Source: Streptomyces fumigatiscleroticus
GTDB taxonomy: Bacteria; Actinomycetota; Actinomycetes; Streptomycetales; Streptomycetaceae
NCBI RefSeq assembly: GCF_014647975.1
Contig: NZ_BMQF01000008.1
Span: forward strand, 248,001 to 312,000
DNA: 64,000 nucleotides
Direction of reading: 5' to 3'
Positions 55,774 to 63,215 of this stretch are shown here, piece after piece. Under the pieces are notes generated by a model. The model saw only the letters and a program-made list of their open reading frames with translations. It searched no databases and was not told where the DNA came from. The position numbers and the translations under genes were made by a program. Numbering within the stretch: position 1 is the stretch's first letter; the number at the start of each line of letters is the position of its first letter.

Positions 55774-56053
55774 AAGATATCTCCGATCTTCAAATAGGAT
55801 GCCTGTGGACATACCCGATCATTCGTCGTGGACGGTCAGCACGGGTTTCCACAGTGACAGCAACAGACGCTCGGCTGGATCAGCCTCCTCGGCACTCGCC
55901 TGGATGCGTGGGTGGCGAGCACCCACCGCGATCTCGCGTCTGGTCCGGGCCGGTACGGGTACTCGCGCGTCGCGCGTGTCAGGACGTACACGGGATTCGC
56001 CGACATGCGGAGGTGCTGACAGTGCGAACCAGGCTGCTGCGAGTTCTCGGGCG

Positions 56054-56404
56054 GTGACATGCGTCTACGGGATCGCGACCGCCTACCGGCCAGGCCTGCT
56101 GGCCCGTCCCTCCGGGCTGGTGGATCCGCAGGGCGGTACAGGGCCGCACACCGCGATAGTGGTGCGCCCTCTGGCATGGCGGGACGCCGTCACCGGCCTG
56201 GCGATGGTCCTCGCTCCGCAGGGCCCGGCGCTGGCCACGGCCACCGCCGTGCGCATCGCCTCGGACGTCGGGGACGCCCTTCTGCTCAGCGGCACGCTGC
56301 CCGGCCGGTTCCGCCGTGCGGGGGCGGCCGTCACCGCTCTGGGCTGGGCCGCTGCGGCGACGGCGGGCCTGGTCGGCAGTCCCCGCACCGGGGACGCATC
56401 CTGA
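56054..56404 (+). CDS. Small DUF4267-like membrane protein
   Basis: A 116-residue protein with 'TCVYGIATAYRPGLLARPSG' at the start and two to three hydrophobic segments: 'WRDAVTGLAMVLAPQGPALA', 'TATAVRIASDVGDALLLSG' and 'GAAVTALGWAAAATAGLVG'. The order resembles small DUF4267-type membrane proteins, whose function is unknown. I set the start to the GTG at 56054, where protein-like sequence begins. No operon partner is visible. The family call is moderate, based on the R..sDagDa and GWAA patterns. Confidence 0.6.
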   Translation: MTCVYGIATAYRPGLLARPSGLVDPQGGTGPHTAIVVRPLAWRDAVTGLAMVLAPQGPALATATAVRIASDVGDALLLSGTLPGRFRRAGAAVTALGWAAAATAGLVGSPRTGDAS

Positions 56405-56475
56405 GGGAGGAAGTGTGAGGGGAGGAAGTGTGAGGGGAGGAAGTCTGAGGGAGGAAGTCTGAGGGAGGAAGCACC
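56402..56475. repeat. Short tandem repeat, about 16-bp unit
   Basis: Four to five imperfect copies of TGAGGGGAGGAAGTG/C start in the stop codon of the small membrane gene. The plus strand is purine-only for long stretches. Confidence 0.85.
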
Positions 56476-56927
56476 CTCTTCCAGCATGACGCGATGATCG
56501 GAAGGGTGCGTGCACCGGCGCGGCTGCGGGGCCGAGACCGGCCGAGCGGGCGACACAGGCCCAGCTGAGCACGCCCCCGCCGACCGCACGGGGCCGTCCG
56601 AGGTAATCGGCCACAGTGCCGCTCGGCTGCCGCGGAACCGGCCGCCCCCCGTCCGGCAGCCCTCGGCGGCACGGCCCGCCGGCAGCGGCTCGCGGATGCT
56701 CGCGGTCGGTGCTCCGGCGACGTGTCCGCAGGCAATGCCCCGGCAACGCGCCCCATCACCGCCAAAGCGAGCGCCGCGTAGAAGTCGAGGACCTCCGTAC
56801 GACGGCGGCCTCGCGTACGACGGCGGCCTCGCGTACGACGGCGGCCTCGCGTACGGCCGCGTGTTCGCGTACGGCCGCGGCCTCCCCTGCAACCCCGGCT
56901 CGTCCGTTCCGTGACGCAAGGAAGCGC
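56476..56927. other. Gene-free region with 18-bp tandem array
   Basis: No gene is supported. At 56797-56886 five 18-bp units are found: three exact GTACGACGGCGGCCTCGC and two variants GTACGGCCGCG.... The array could be translated in one frame to a Tyr-Asp-Gly-Gly-Leu-Ala repeat, but that frame has no recognisable start or domain. The rest looks like anonymous GC-rich sequence. Confidence 0.6.
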
Positions 56928-57608
56928 TCAGCCGGGGCGCTCGTCGTCGGCCCTGCCCGCCCCCTGGGGCAGGTGGTCACGGAACCAGCCGGCGGCGGCC
57001 TCGGTGACCTGCTCCAGGGCGCCGGGTTCCGGGAAGAGATGTGTGGCGCCCGGGACGACATGGAGCCGGTGGAGTGCCGACAGCTTCCCGGCTGCCTCCC
57101 GGTTCAGATCGAGAACCGTCTCGTCGCTGCCGCCGACGATGAGCAGCACCGGGGCCGCGACCAGGGGCAGCGTGTCACCGGCCAGGTCCGGCCGTCCGCC
57201 GCGCGACACCACCGCGGACACCCTTCCCGGCCGCTCCGCCGCCGCGACCAGCGCGGCCGCCGCCCCCGTGCTCGCCCCGAAGAGGCCCACGGGCAGGTCC
57301 GCGGTGTCCGGGCGCTGCTCCAGCCAGTCGACGGCATCCGTCAGGCGCCGGGCCAGCAGGGCGATGCCGAAGCGGTGCCGGGCCGTCGCGAGATCCTCGC
57401 GCTCCTCGTCCTCGGTCAGCAGGTCCAGCAGCAGCGTGCCGAACCCGGGCCGGTGCAGCCCGTCGGCGACCGCGCGGTTGCGGGGACTGAGGCGCGAGCT
57501 CCCGCTGCCGTGGGCGAACAGGACGACCCCTCGCGCTCCGACGGGGACGATCAGGTCGCCGGTCAGGGCCACGTCCCCTGAGGGAATCCTCGCGGTTTCG
57601 GAGACCAT
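56928..57608 (-). CDS. Dienelactone hydrolase-like alpha/beta hydrolase
   Basis: A 226-residue protein with 'GARGVVLFAHGSGSSRLSPR', the nucleophile motif 'VGLFGASTGAAAALVAAAE' (G-x-S-x-G), 'PVLLIVGGSDETVLDLNRE' with the acid Asp, and the His in 'VVPGATHLFPEPGALEQVTE'. It fits the DLH-like hydrolases often fused to or located beside phosphoribosyltransferases in actinobacteria, but here it stands alone. A GGGAG is found before the ATG at 57608. The substrate is unknown. Confidence 0.88.
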   Translation of the reverse strand: MVSETARIPSGDVALTGDLIVPVGARGVVLFAHGSGSSRLSPRNRAVADGLHRPGFGTLLLDLLTEDEEREDLATARHRFGIALLARRLTDAVDWLEQRPDTADLPVGLFGASTGAAAALVAAAERPGRVSAVVSRGGRPDLAGDTLPLVAAPVLLIVGGSDETVLDLNREAAGKLSALHRLHVVPGATHLFPEPGALEQVTEAAAGWFRDHLPQGAGRADDERPG

Positions 57609-57665
57609 GTGCGCTCATCTCCCTGAAGCTGTCCGACGGTCAGGGGAAGGTGTCCGGGCGGGCGG

Positions 57666-57693
57666 AAGGTAGGTAGGAAGGAAGGAAGGAAGG
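57666..57693. repeat. GGAA-type simple repeat
   Basis: GGTA and GGAA tetranucleotides repeat in a purine-rich run between the DLH-like hydrolase and acyltransferase genes. The rest of the 57609-57865 gap shows no gene. Confidence 0.8.
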
Positions 57694-57865
57694 ACGGGCC
57701 GGACACGCGACGGATCACGGATCTCCGTTGCCGGGTACCCCTGCGACTTCGACGTCACCCGCACGCACCGACAAGGACCACGTCACCTTCGGCCGACCGG
57801 GACGGTTCCGGTGACGGAACCGCCCCTCGTCGTTCCCGCACGGATGCGATGCCGGCCGGGCGCGC

Positions 57866-59053
57866 TCACCGGCCGCGGCGCAGCAGCGGCGCCTCGACGA
57901 CGGCGTAGGACAGCAGGGCCATGACAGTCGTCAGCACCACCGTGGCCGACAGCCGCCCGTCCTTCACCCCGAGCGAGGCCAGCAGGCGCAGGACCGGGTA
58001 GTGCCACAGATACATGCCATAACTGAGGTTGCGGCCCACCCAGGCCAGCGGCGCCAGCGACAGGACCCGTGACAGCCGCCCCTCCGGGCGGAGTTCGAGT
58101 CCCGCGACGAGCGTGGCGGAGACCACCGCGACCGCCAGGAACCCGACGGTGTACCAGGCCGCGGTCCAGCCGCCGTGGGCGCCGGTGACCGGCACCGTCC
58201 AGGCGATCAGCACCAGCAGGCCGAGCGCCGGTCCGGCCAGCCGGCCCGCCCACGTGCGCAGCCGTGCCAGCCGGGGATCGTCGGCCCGCAGCCGGGCCAG
58301 GACCACGGCCACCAGGGCACCGGCGAGCAGCTCGTCCGCGCGGGAATCCGTGCCGTTGTAGATGCGGTGCGCCGCGTCGGGGTTCCACAGCACGCACCGC
58401 CACACCACCGGCAGTACACACAGCGCCGCCGTGCACAGCAGCACCGTACGGGCCCGTATCCGCCGCATCAGCAACAGTAGGACCGGCGGCCACAGCAGGT
58501 AGAACTGTTCCTCCACACCGAGCGACCAGGTGTGCGACAGCGGCGCGGTCAGACCGGAGTATTCGCCGTCCTGCCCGGCCCGTACGACGTTCACCACGAA
58601 CAGCGCCGCGAGCCCCGCGGCCGTCCACGCGTCGTCGAAGGCCGGCAGCGACGTGGTCAGTCCCAGCGCCGCGCACACCGCGCAGACCGCCAGCAACGCG
58701 GGGACCAGCCGCAGCCAGCGCCGCCGGTAGAAGGCCGGCAGGTCGACGCCGCCCGTGCGGACGTACTCCGCGATCAGCAGCCGGGTGATGACGAAGCCGC
58801 TGATGGTGAAGAAGACATCCACCGCCACCGAGCCGCCGGGCAACAGGTCGGGCTCCACGTGATAGACGAGGACCGTCGCCACGGCCAGGGTTCTCAGCCC
58901 GTCGAGACCGCCCACCCGCCCGCTCCGCGCGACCGCCGACGGAAAGCCCCGGCCGGAGCCGCCGCGTCGTCTCTCGGACCGCTCCCGTCTGGGTTCGTGC
59001 TCCGGGGTGTGCTTCTCCACCTCCGTACCCCGGTGACCGGCCACCACTGCCAC
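57866..59053 (-). CDS. Acyltransferase 3 (OafA/YrhL) family membrane protein
   Basis: The 395-residue protein has a polar start of about 45 residues and ten to eleven membrane segments. Family motifs are 'GGLDGLRTLAVATVLVYHVE' (catalytic His), 'VAVDVFFTISGFVITRLLIA', 'FYRRRWLRLVPALLAVC', 'LSHTWSLGVEEQFYLLWPPV' and 'LSYGMYLWHYPVLRLL'. Such enzymes O-acylate surface polysaccharides, peptidoglycan, lipids or antibiotics from acyl-CoA. It has no glycosyltransferases next to it, so its acceptor cannot be guessed. It is transcribed alone. Confidence 0.92.
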   Translation of the reverse strand: MAVVAGHRGTEVEKHTPEHEPRRERSERRRGGSGRGFPSAVARSGRVGGLDGLRTLAVATVLVYHVEPDLLPGGSVAVDVFFTISGFVITRLLIAEYVRTGGVDLPAFYRRRWLRLVPALLAVCAVCAALGLTTSLPAFDDAWTAAGLAALFVVNVVRAGQDGEYSGLTAPLSHTWSLGVEEQFYLLWPPVLLLLMRRIRARTVLLCTAALCVLPVVWRCVLWNPDAAHRIYNGTDSRADELLAGALVAVVLARLRADDPRLARLRTWAGRLAGPALGLLVLIAWTVPVTGAHGGWTAAWYTVGFLAVAVVSATLVAGLELRPEGRLSRVLSLAPLAWVGRNLSYGMYLWHYPVLRLLASLGVKDGRLSATVVLTTVMALLSYAVVEAPLLRRGR

Positions 59054-59326
59054 GCTCGTCGCCCTGCTTCTGAAGAGAATCGCTTCCCACCTGCCTTGTG
59101 AGCCGCTCGGAAGAACCCATTCCGCTCAGCAACCTATACGCGGTGGGCGCGGCACCACGAGACCCACGCGAAACCGCCGCACGCCCCGTCGACACGACCA
59201 CCGATCCCCCTCGGATACCCCACTTGGGCGCCGACGAGCTGCCGAGCGGCTCCGGCCGGCGGGGCAACTCCGGCTCGGTGGTGGGGAACCGGCGCATCCA
59301 CCAGCGGTCCGGCCGGTGTCCGCCGG

Positions 59327-60004
59327 TCAGGACGCGGCGCGCTGCGGGGCGGACGGAGGGGGCGGCGGAACGGGCGAGCGGTCGATCCTGGACCAGCCTT
59401 CAGGTGTCACGCGGTAGTGGTCCCCGTCGTCGCCGTCCATCCGCGAGTGGCCGTGCACATGCACGTAGTCCTTCGCGAGGCGGTAGGTGAAGCCGCCCAT
59501 CATGCCGACCACCTGGAAGAAGATCTGAACGGCCGGGCCCTCCGTCAGCGGGGCCAGCGGCGGCAGCAGGTGTTCGATCTCCTGGAAGCAGCTTCCGGTC
59601 CTCTCCCGCAGGAGCGCGTGGAAGTGGCGCTCCAGCGTCTCCGGCGGGGCGGGGAGCCGCCGTACCACGACCGGCTCCAGCAGCTCCAGCAGATGCGTGT
59701 GCCCCCGCTCCCGCGCGATGTCCACGGGGCGCCGCCCGTCCCGGGTCCGCTGTGTGCGCCAGGCCCCGTGCGCGAGCAGCCGGGAGACGACGGCGAACTC
59801 CGCGCCGTGCCAGGCCGCCTGGTGGAGCGGGGCGAAGCCGCTGCTGTTCCCGGGCCGGGGCAGATTGATCCACCTCGGCTCCCTGTCCAACTCCTCGAAA
59901 AGACCGTCCCAGTCGGCGTCCCGGGCCCTGTCCGCGAACCGGTCCCGCTCCTTCAGGTACCAGTCGTTGAAGCGTCCGCGGTCGGTGAGGCCGTCCCATT
60001 CCAT
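59327..60004 (-). CDS. Ankyrin-repeat protein
   Basis: A 225-residue soluble protein with two to three ankyrin repeats in its first half: 'SGFAPLHQAAWHGAEFAVVS', 'RLLAHGAWRTQRTRDGRRPV' and 'DIARERGHTHLLELLEPVVV'. The second half ('HFHALLRERTGSCFQEIEHL', 'VGMMGGFTYRLAKDYVHVHG', 'DHYRVTPEGWSRIDRS') is a conserved partner domain that I cannot name. Ankyrins bind other proteins; the client is unknown. The ATG at 60004 has only a weak ribosome site. It is divergent from the gas-vesicle-like operon with 170 bases between. Confidence 0.88.
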   Translation of the reverse strand: MEWDGLTDRGRFNDWYLKERDRFADRARDADWDGLFEELDREPRWINLPRPGNSSGFAPLHQAAWHGAEFAVVSRLLAHGAWRTQRTRDGRRPVDIARERGHTHLLELLEPVVVRRLPAPPETLERHFHALLRERTGSCFQEIEHLLPPLAPLTEGPAVQIFFQVVGMMGGFTYRLAKDYVHVHGHSRMDGDDGDHYRVTPEGWSRIDRSPVPPPPPSAPQRAAS

Positions 60005-60174
60005 ACTGATCACGCCCAATCCATCCTGATCACGCGGACACGCTAACCGAGCTTGTTCGGAGCGTGCCGAATCGGTACAGGAGGCGCCCCGGCCACCGGG
60101 AGGGAGGGCGGGAACTGGAAAGCCGGTCCTGCTCCATGGTGTGTGAGTGCCAGGGGAGCGGATAGACGCGGGGC

Positions 60175-60912
60175 ATGAGCAGCTATCCGGAAAGCGGCAC
60201 GCCGGGCCCGGGCACCTTTCCGCCCCCGGCCGTGCGGCGCGGCCCGTCGGCGCCCGGGGTGCCGGGTGCGGGCGTCTCACCGCTGCAACCGAGACGGGAC
60301 GGCGAGGGCAGCCTGGCTCACGTGGTGGAAACCCTGCTGGACAAGGGACTTGTCCTCAACGCCGACATCATGGTCTCCGTGGCCGGGGTGGAACTGCTGG
60401 GTATCCGCCTGCGCGCGGCACTGGCCTCTTTCGAGACGGCTGCGCGCTACGGGCTGGAGTTCCCGTCCGGCACGGACACGGAGACCGCTGCCTGGCGAGA
60501 GGCGCAGGAGGAGAAGGAGACCTGCCCGGAGTGCGGCAAGCGCGCTCCCGTCGAGCAGTTGCTGAACCAGTGGTGCCCCTGGTGCGGCTGGCGCAGCGCG
60601 CAGGCCCGGCTGCGGGAGGGCTCCGAGCGGAATTCCCCGGCCCTTCCCGGCTCCGGGGACGGGTCCGGGGACGCCTCCGCGGACGCCTCCGCGGACGCCT
60701 CCAGGGACGGGTCCGGGGACGCCTCCAGGGACGGGTCCGGGGACGGGTCCGGGGACGGGTCCGGCGGCACAGGCGATTCCCTCACCGGCTCCGCGCACGA
60801 TGCCGATCCCGGTTCCGACCGCGGTGCCGACCCCCGTGCCGACCGCGGTGCCGACCCCGCCGCCCTCGTCGCCGAAACGGACGGGGACCGAGAGCGGGGC
60901 GGTTCGGCATGA
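60175..60912 (+). CDS. GvpJ-like gas vesicle protein with added zinc ribbon
   Basis: The 245-residue protein has a GvpA/GvpJ domain at about residues 46-97 ('LAHVVETLLDKGLVLNADIM', 'VSVAGVELLGIRLRAALASF', 'ETAARYGLEFP'). A zinc ribbon follows, 'CPECGKRAP' (C117, C120) and 'WCPWCGWRS' (C134, C137), and then a low-complexity tail of Asp-Gly-Ser and Asp-Ala-Ser repeats. The first 45 residues are Pro/Gly-rich. Minor GvpJ proteins nucleate or cap gas vesicles; the ribbon and tail are not part of usual GvpJ. It is first in an operon with overlapping genes. It may be a membrane- or nucleic-acid-contacting variant, by inference. Confidence 0.85.
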   Translation: MSSYPESGTPGPGTFPPPAVRRGPSAPGVPGAGVSPLQPRRDGEGSLAHVVETLLDKGLVLNADIMVSVAGVELLGIRLRAALASFETAARYGLEFPSGTDTETAAWREAQEEKETCPECGKRAPVEQLLNQWCPWCGWRSAQARLREGSERNSPALPGSGDGSGDASADASADASRDGSGDASRDGSGDGSGDGSGGTGDSLTGSAHDADPGSDRGADPRADRGADPAALVAETDGDRERGGSA

Positions 60913-61844
60913 CCGCCGGCCGGCCACCGATGCGGCCCACTCGGGACCCCCGGGTGACCCTGGACGACCTGGTGGAAGTGGTGCTGAACAAGGGCGCGGT
61001 GCTGCACCTGGACCTGATCGTCGCCGTGGCCGACATCCCGTTGATCGGCGTCTCCATCCGGGCGGCCATCGCCGGGATGGAGACCATGCTGGAGTACGGC
61101 ATGATGCGCCACTGGGACGAGGCCACCCGCGCCTGGGCCGAACGGTCCGCCGTCCGCCGCGCCATCGAACTGCGGGAAGGCGAGGGCGTCCTGTGCCGCA
61201 TGAGCGGCGGTCACCTCCTGACGGAGGGCATCTGCACGGGATGGCGGCCCGGCACCGTCTACCTGACCGACCAGCGCCTGGTCGTCCTGCGCGACGAACC
61301 CCGGGAGATCCTGTGGCAGACCGAGCTGGCCGCCGTCCGGGCCGCGCGGCTGGAGCCCGAGCGCACCGTGGGCGGCGAGGAACGCCTGCGCCTGCGTCTG
61401 GCACTGGCCGACGGCCGGGAGGAACGCCTCTCGGCCCGTGAGCCCGGCAGACTGCACGACCTGCTCACCGCGGCCCGCGCCGGCCGTCTCGACGTGCCCT
61501 TCCCGCCGGCACCCGCCGGCGACGAGGAGGACGAGCCCTTGGCCGAGGGACACCTGTGGTACCACGAGCCCCGTCGCGGCGGCCCCCTGTGGCGCGGCGG
61601 ACAGGCACGTCTGACCGCCGACCGCCTGACCTGGAAGTCGCCCGTGGACTCCCGGCCGGCCCTGGTCCTGCCCACGGCGGACATCACCGGCGTACGGCGG
61701 CCGGGCGGGGCGAGTCCCGCCGGGGACGACCGTGTTCTCGCGCTGCGGACCGCGGCGCACGGCGAGGTGCTGCTGGCCGCCGACGACCCGGAGGCCTGGA
61801 GGGAGAAGCTGACCGCGGCCCGTCCGGTGGAGCCCATCGGATGA
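60909..61844 (+). CDS. GvpJ-like protein with C-terminal GRAM/PH-like domains
   Basis: The 311-residue protein starts in the stop of the preceding gene (ATGA). Its GvpA/J domain ('VTLDDLVEVVLNKGAVLHLD', 'LIVAVADIPLIGVSIRAAIA', 'GMETMLEYGM') covers residues about 15-65. After it come two beta-rich modules: 'GWRPGTVYLTDQRLVVLRDE' with 'PREILWQTELAAVRAARLE', and 'GGQARLTADRLTWKSPVDSR' with 'PTADITGVRRPGG', each ending in a helix ('GRLHDLLTAARAG', 'EAWREKLTAARP'). This is the GRAM/PH-type membrane-phosphoinositide fold by pattern. The fusion is unusual for a gas vesicle protein and suggests a membrane-linked assembly. Confidence 0.82.
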   Translation: MTAGRPPMRPTRDPRVTLDDLVEVVLNKGAVLHLDLIVAVADIPLIGVSIRAAIAGMETMLEYGMMRHWDEATRAWAERSAVRRAIELREGEGVLCRMSGGHLLTEGICTGWRPGTVYLTDQRLVVLRDEPREILWQTELAAVRAARLEPERTVGGEERLRLRLALADGREERLSAREPGRLHDLLTAARAGRLDVPFPPAPAGDEEDEPLAEGHLWYHEPRRGGPLWRGGQARLTADRLTWKSPVDSRPALVLPTADITGVRRPGGASPAGDDRVLALRTAAHGEVLLAADDPEAWREKLTAARPVEPIG

Positions 61845-61878
61845 CCGCCCGAGCACGACAGCAGGAGGGCTGAGGACC

Positions 61879-62193
61879 ATGCCATTGACCGTCGACGAGA
61901 AGAGCCTCAAGCACGGAGTGCTGTCCTTGGTGGTCACCTTGGTGGAGGTCATCCAGGAAGCGCTCGAACGCCAGGCCCTGCGCCGCATGAACGGCGGGGA
62001 TCTGACCATGGAGGAGATGGAACGCCTGGCGGACGCACTGCTCGAACTGGACGAGGCGCTGGAAGAGATCAAGGACGACCACGGCATCACCTCCTCGGTG
62101 GCCGATCTGCACCGGGGGCTGGACGAGGTGGTCGACGACGTCGTGGACAAGCTGATCAACCCGCGGCGCTGGGCGGAGGAGGCACGCGGATGA
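61879..62193 (+). CDS. gvpK: Gas vesicle protein GvpK
   Basis: This 104-residue helical protein is a clear GvpK: 'LKHGVLSLVVTLVEVIQEAL', 'ERQALRRMNGGDLTMEEMER', 'LADALLELDEALEEIKDDHG' and the final 'LDEVVDDVVDKLINPRRW'. GvpK is needed for gas vesicle assembly but is not a major shell component. AGGAGGGCTGAGGACC precedes the ATG. Its end overlaps the next gene (ATGA). Confidence 0.93.
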   Translation: MPLTVDEKSLKHGVLSLVVTLVEVIQEALERQALRRMNGGDLTMEEMERLADALLELDEALEEIKDDHGITSSVADLHRGLDEVVDDVVDKLINPRRWAEEARG

Positions 62194-63035
62194 CCGAGCG
62201 GACGGCGCTGTACGTGTACGCGCTCCTCCCTCACCGGCCGGGAGCCGCCGACGGCGTCACCGGCCTCGACGGCCGCCCCCTGCGGCTGCTGCCCGTGCCC
62301 GGCACCGGCATCGCCGCTCTGGTCCACGACGCCTCACCGGCCCCCTTCCAGGGCGACGACGACCAGGTACGCCGCTGGGTCGGCGAACAGAGCCAGGCGG
62401 TGACGACCGTATGGGAGCGCACCGGCAGCCTCCTGCCGATGACCTTCAACGTCCTGGTCGCCGACGAGCCGCCGTCCTCCGATTCCGGTTCCGGTTCCGG
62501 TTCCGGCTCCCCCGGCAAGGGACGGAGCGCCGAACAGCGCCTGACGGACTGGCTCACCGGGCGGGCCCCGGAGATCACCGCCCAACTGGAGGAACTGGCC
62601 GGCCGGTGCGAACTCAGGGTGGAGATCACCGTGGACCGCACCGCCGTCACCGCGGACGACCCGCGGACGATGCGGGTGCCGGAGGCCCAACTGGCAGGCC
62701 GTTCGGCCGGAATGCGCCGGCTGCTGGCCAAACAGCGGGAACAGGACGTCCGGAACGCCGCCGGACAGCTCGCCGACACCCTGCACGCCGAGGCCCGGCA
62801 CCGTCTGCTGTCCGTCGCCGAGGACTTCCGCGACCGCGGCCGCGCCCACCGCGCCCCGGACGAGACCGATGTCCTGTCCGCCGCGCTCCTGGTCCGGAAC
62901 GAGGACATCGACACCGTCGGCACCGTGCTGAGCGAACTCCAGTCACGGCAGCCCGCCGTCCGCATCCGCTTCCTGGGCCCCTGGCCCCCGTTCTCCTTCA
63001 CCGACGACCGGCACAGCGCGTACGAGGAGCGGTGA
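62190..63035 (+). CDS. Gas vesicle protein GvpL/GvpF family
   Basis: The 281-residue protein shows both GvpL/F halves: 'TALYVYALLPHRPGAADGVT', 'GTGIAALVHDASPAPF', 'VTTVWERTGSLLPMTFNVLV' and, after a Gly-Ser linker, 'LEELAGRCELRVEITVDRTA', 'LLAKQREQDVRNAAGQLADT' and 'VRIRFLGPWPPFSFTD' at the end. GvpF/L binds GvpA monomers and helps deliver them to the growing vesicle. It starts in the gvpK stop codon. In this operon there is no plain GvpA, so its partner is probably one of the two modified GvpJ-like proteins. Confidence 0.92.
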   Translation: MTERTALYVYALLPHRPGAADGVTGLDGRPLRLLPVPGTGIAALVHDASPAPFQGDDDQVRRWVGEQSQAVTTVWERTGSLLPMTFNVLVADEPPSSDSGSGSGSGSPGKGRSAEQRLTDWLTGRAPEITAQLEELAGRCELRVEITVDRTAVTADDPRTMRVPEAQLAGRSAGMRRLLAKQREQDVRNAAGQLADTLHAEARHRLLSVAEDFRDRGRAHRAPDETDVLSAALLVRNEDIDTVGTVLSELQSRQPAVRIRFLGPWPPFSFTDDRHSAYEER

Positions 63036-63050
63036 CCGGAGGTCACTTGG

Positions 63051-63204
63051 ACCGAGGACGGACCGAGGACGGACCGAGGACGGGCCGAGGACGGGCCGAA
63101 GACGGACCGAAGACGGACCGAAGACGGACCGAAGACGGACCGAAGACGGACCGAAGACGGACCGAAGACGGACCGAAGACGGACCGAAGACGGACCGAAG
63201 ACGG
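63051..63204. repeat. Fourteen tandem copies of an 11-bp unit
   Basis: ACCGAAGACGG (first units ACCGAGGACGG or GCCGAGGACGG) repeats without a gap for 154 bases, between the end of the GvpL/F gene and the end of the convergent dehydrogenase gene. The drift from GAGGAC to GAAGAC along the array indicates step-wise expansion from one end. Confidence 0.95.
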
Positions 63205-63215
63205 GCGTTCCCGTC

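Larger units (their letters stand above)
55517..56053. other. Long A/T-richer upstream region of the xylanase
   Basis: No gene is supported in the 540 bases. From about 55590 to 55800 base composition is clearly lower in GC than elsewhere, with several TTCGAA-containing motifs. It also includes the leader of the plus-strand gene at 56054. An open frame starting at 55754 reaches that gene in frame, but its first hundred residues are not protein-like. Confidence 0.55.

Noticed and set aside
55754..56053. N-terminal extension of the small membrane protein gene
   Set aside because: The first 100 codons are not protein-like and overlap the xylanase promoter elements; the conserved part begins near the GTG at 56054.
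56510..56914. Frame coding Tyr-Asp-Gly-Gly-Leu-Ala repeats
   Set aside because: The repeat arises from an 18-bp DNA array; there is no recognisable start, ribosome site or domain.
37117..63204. Tandem arrays as possible CRISPR loci
   Set aside because: Units are 4-19 bp, contiguous and without unique spacers, and no cas genes are present.
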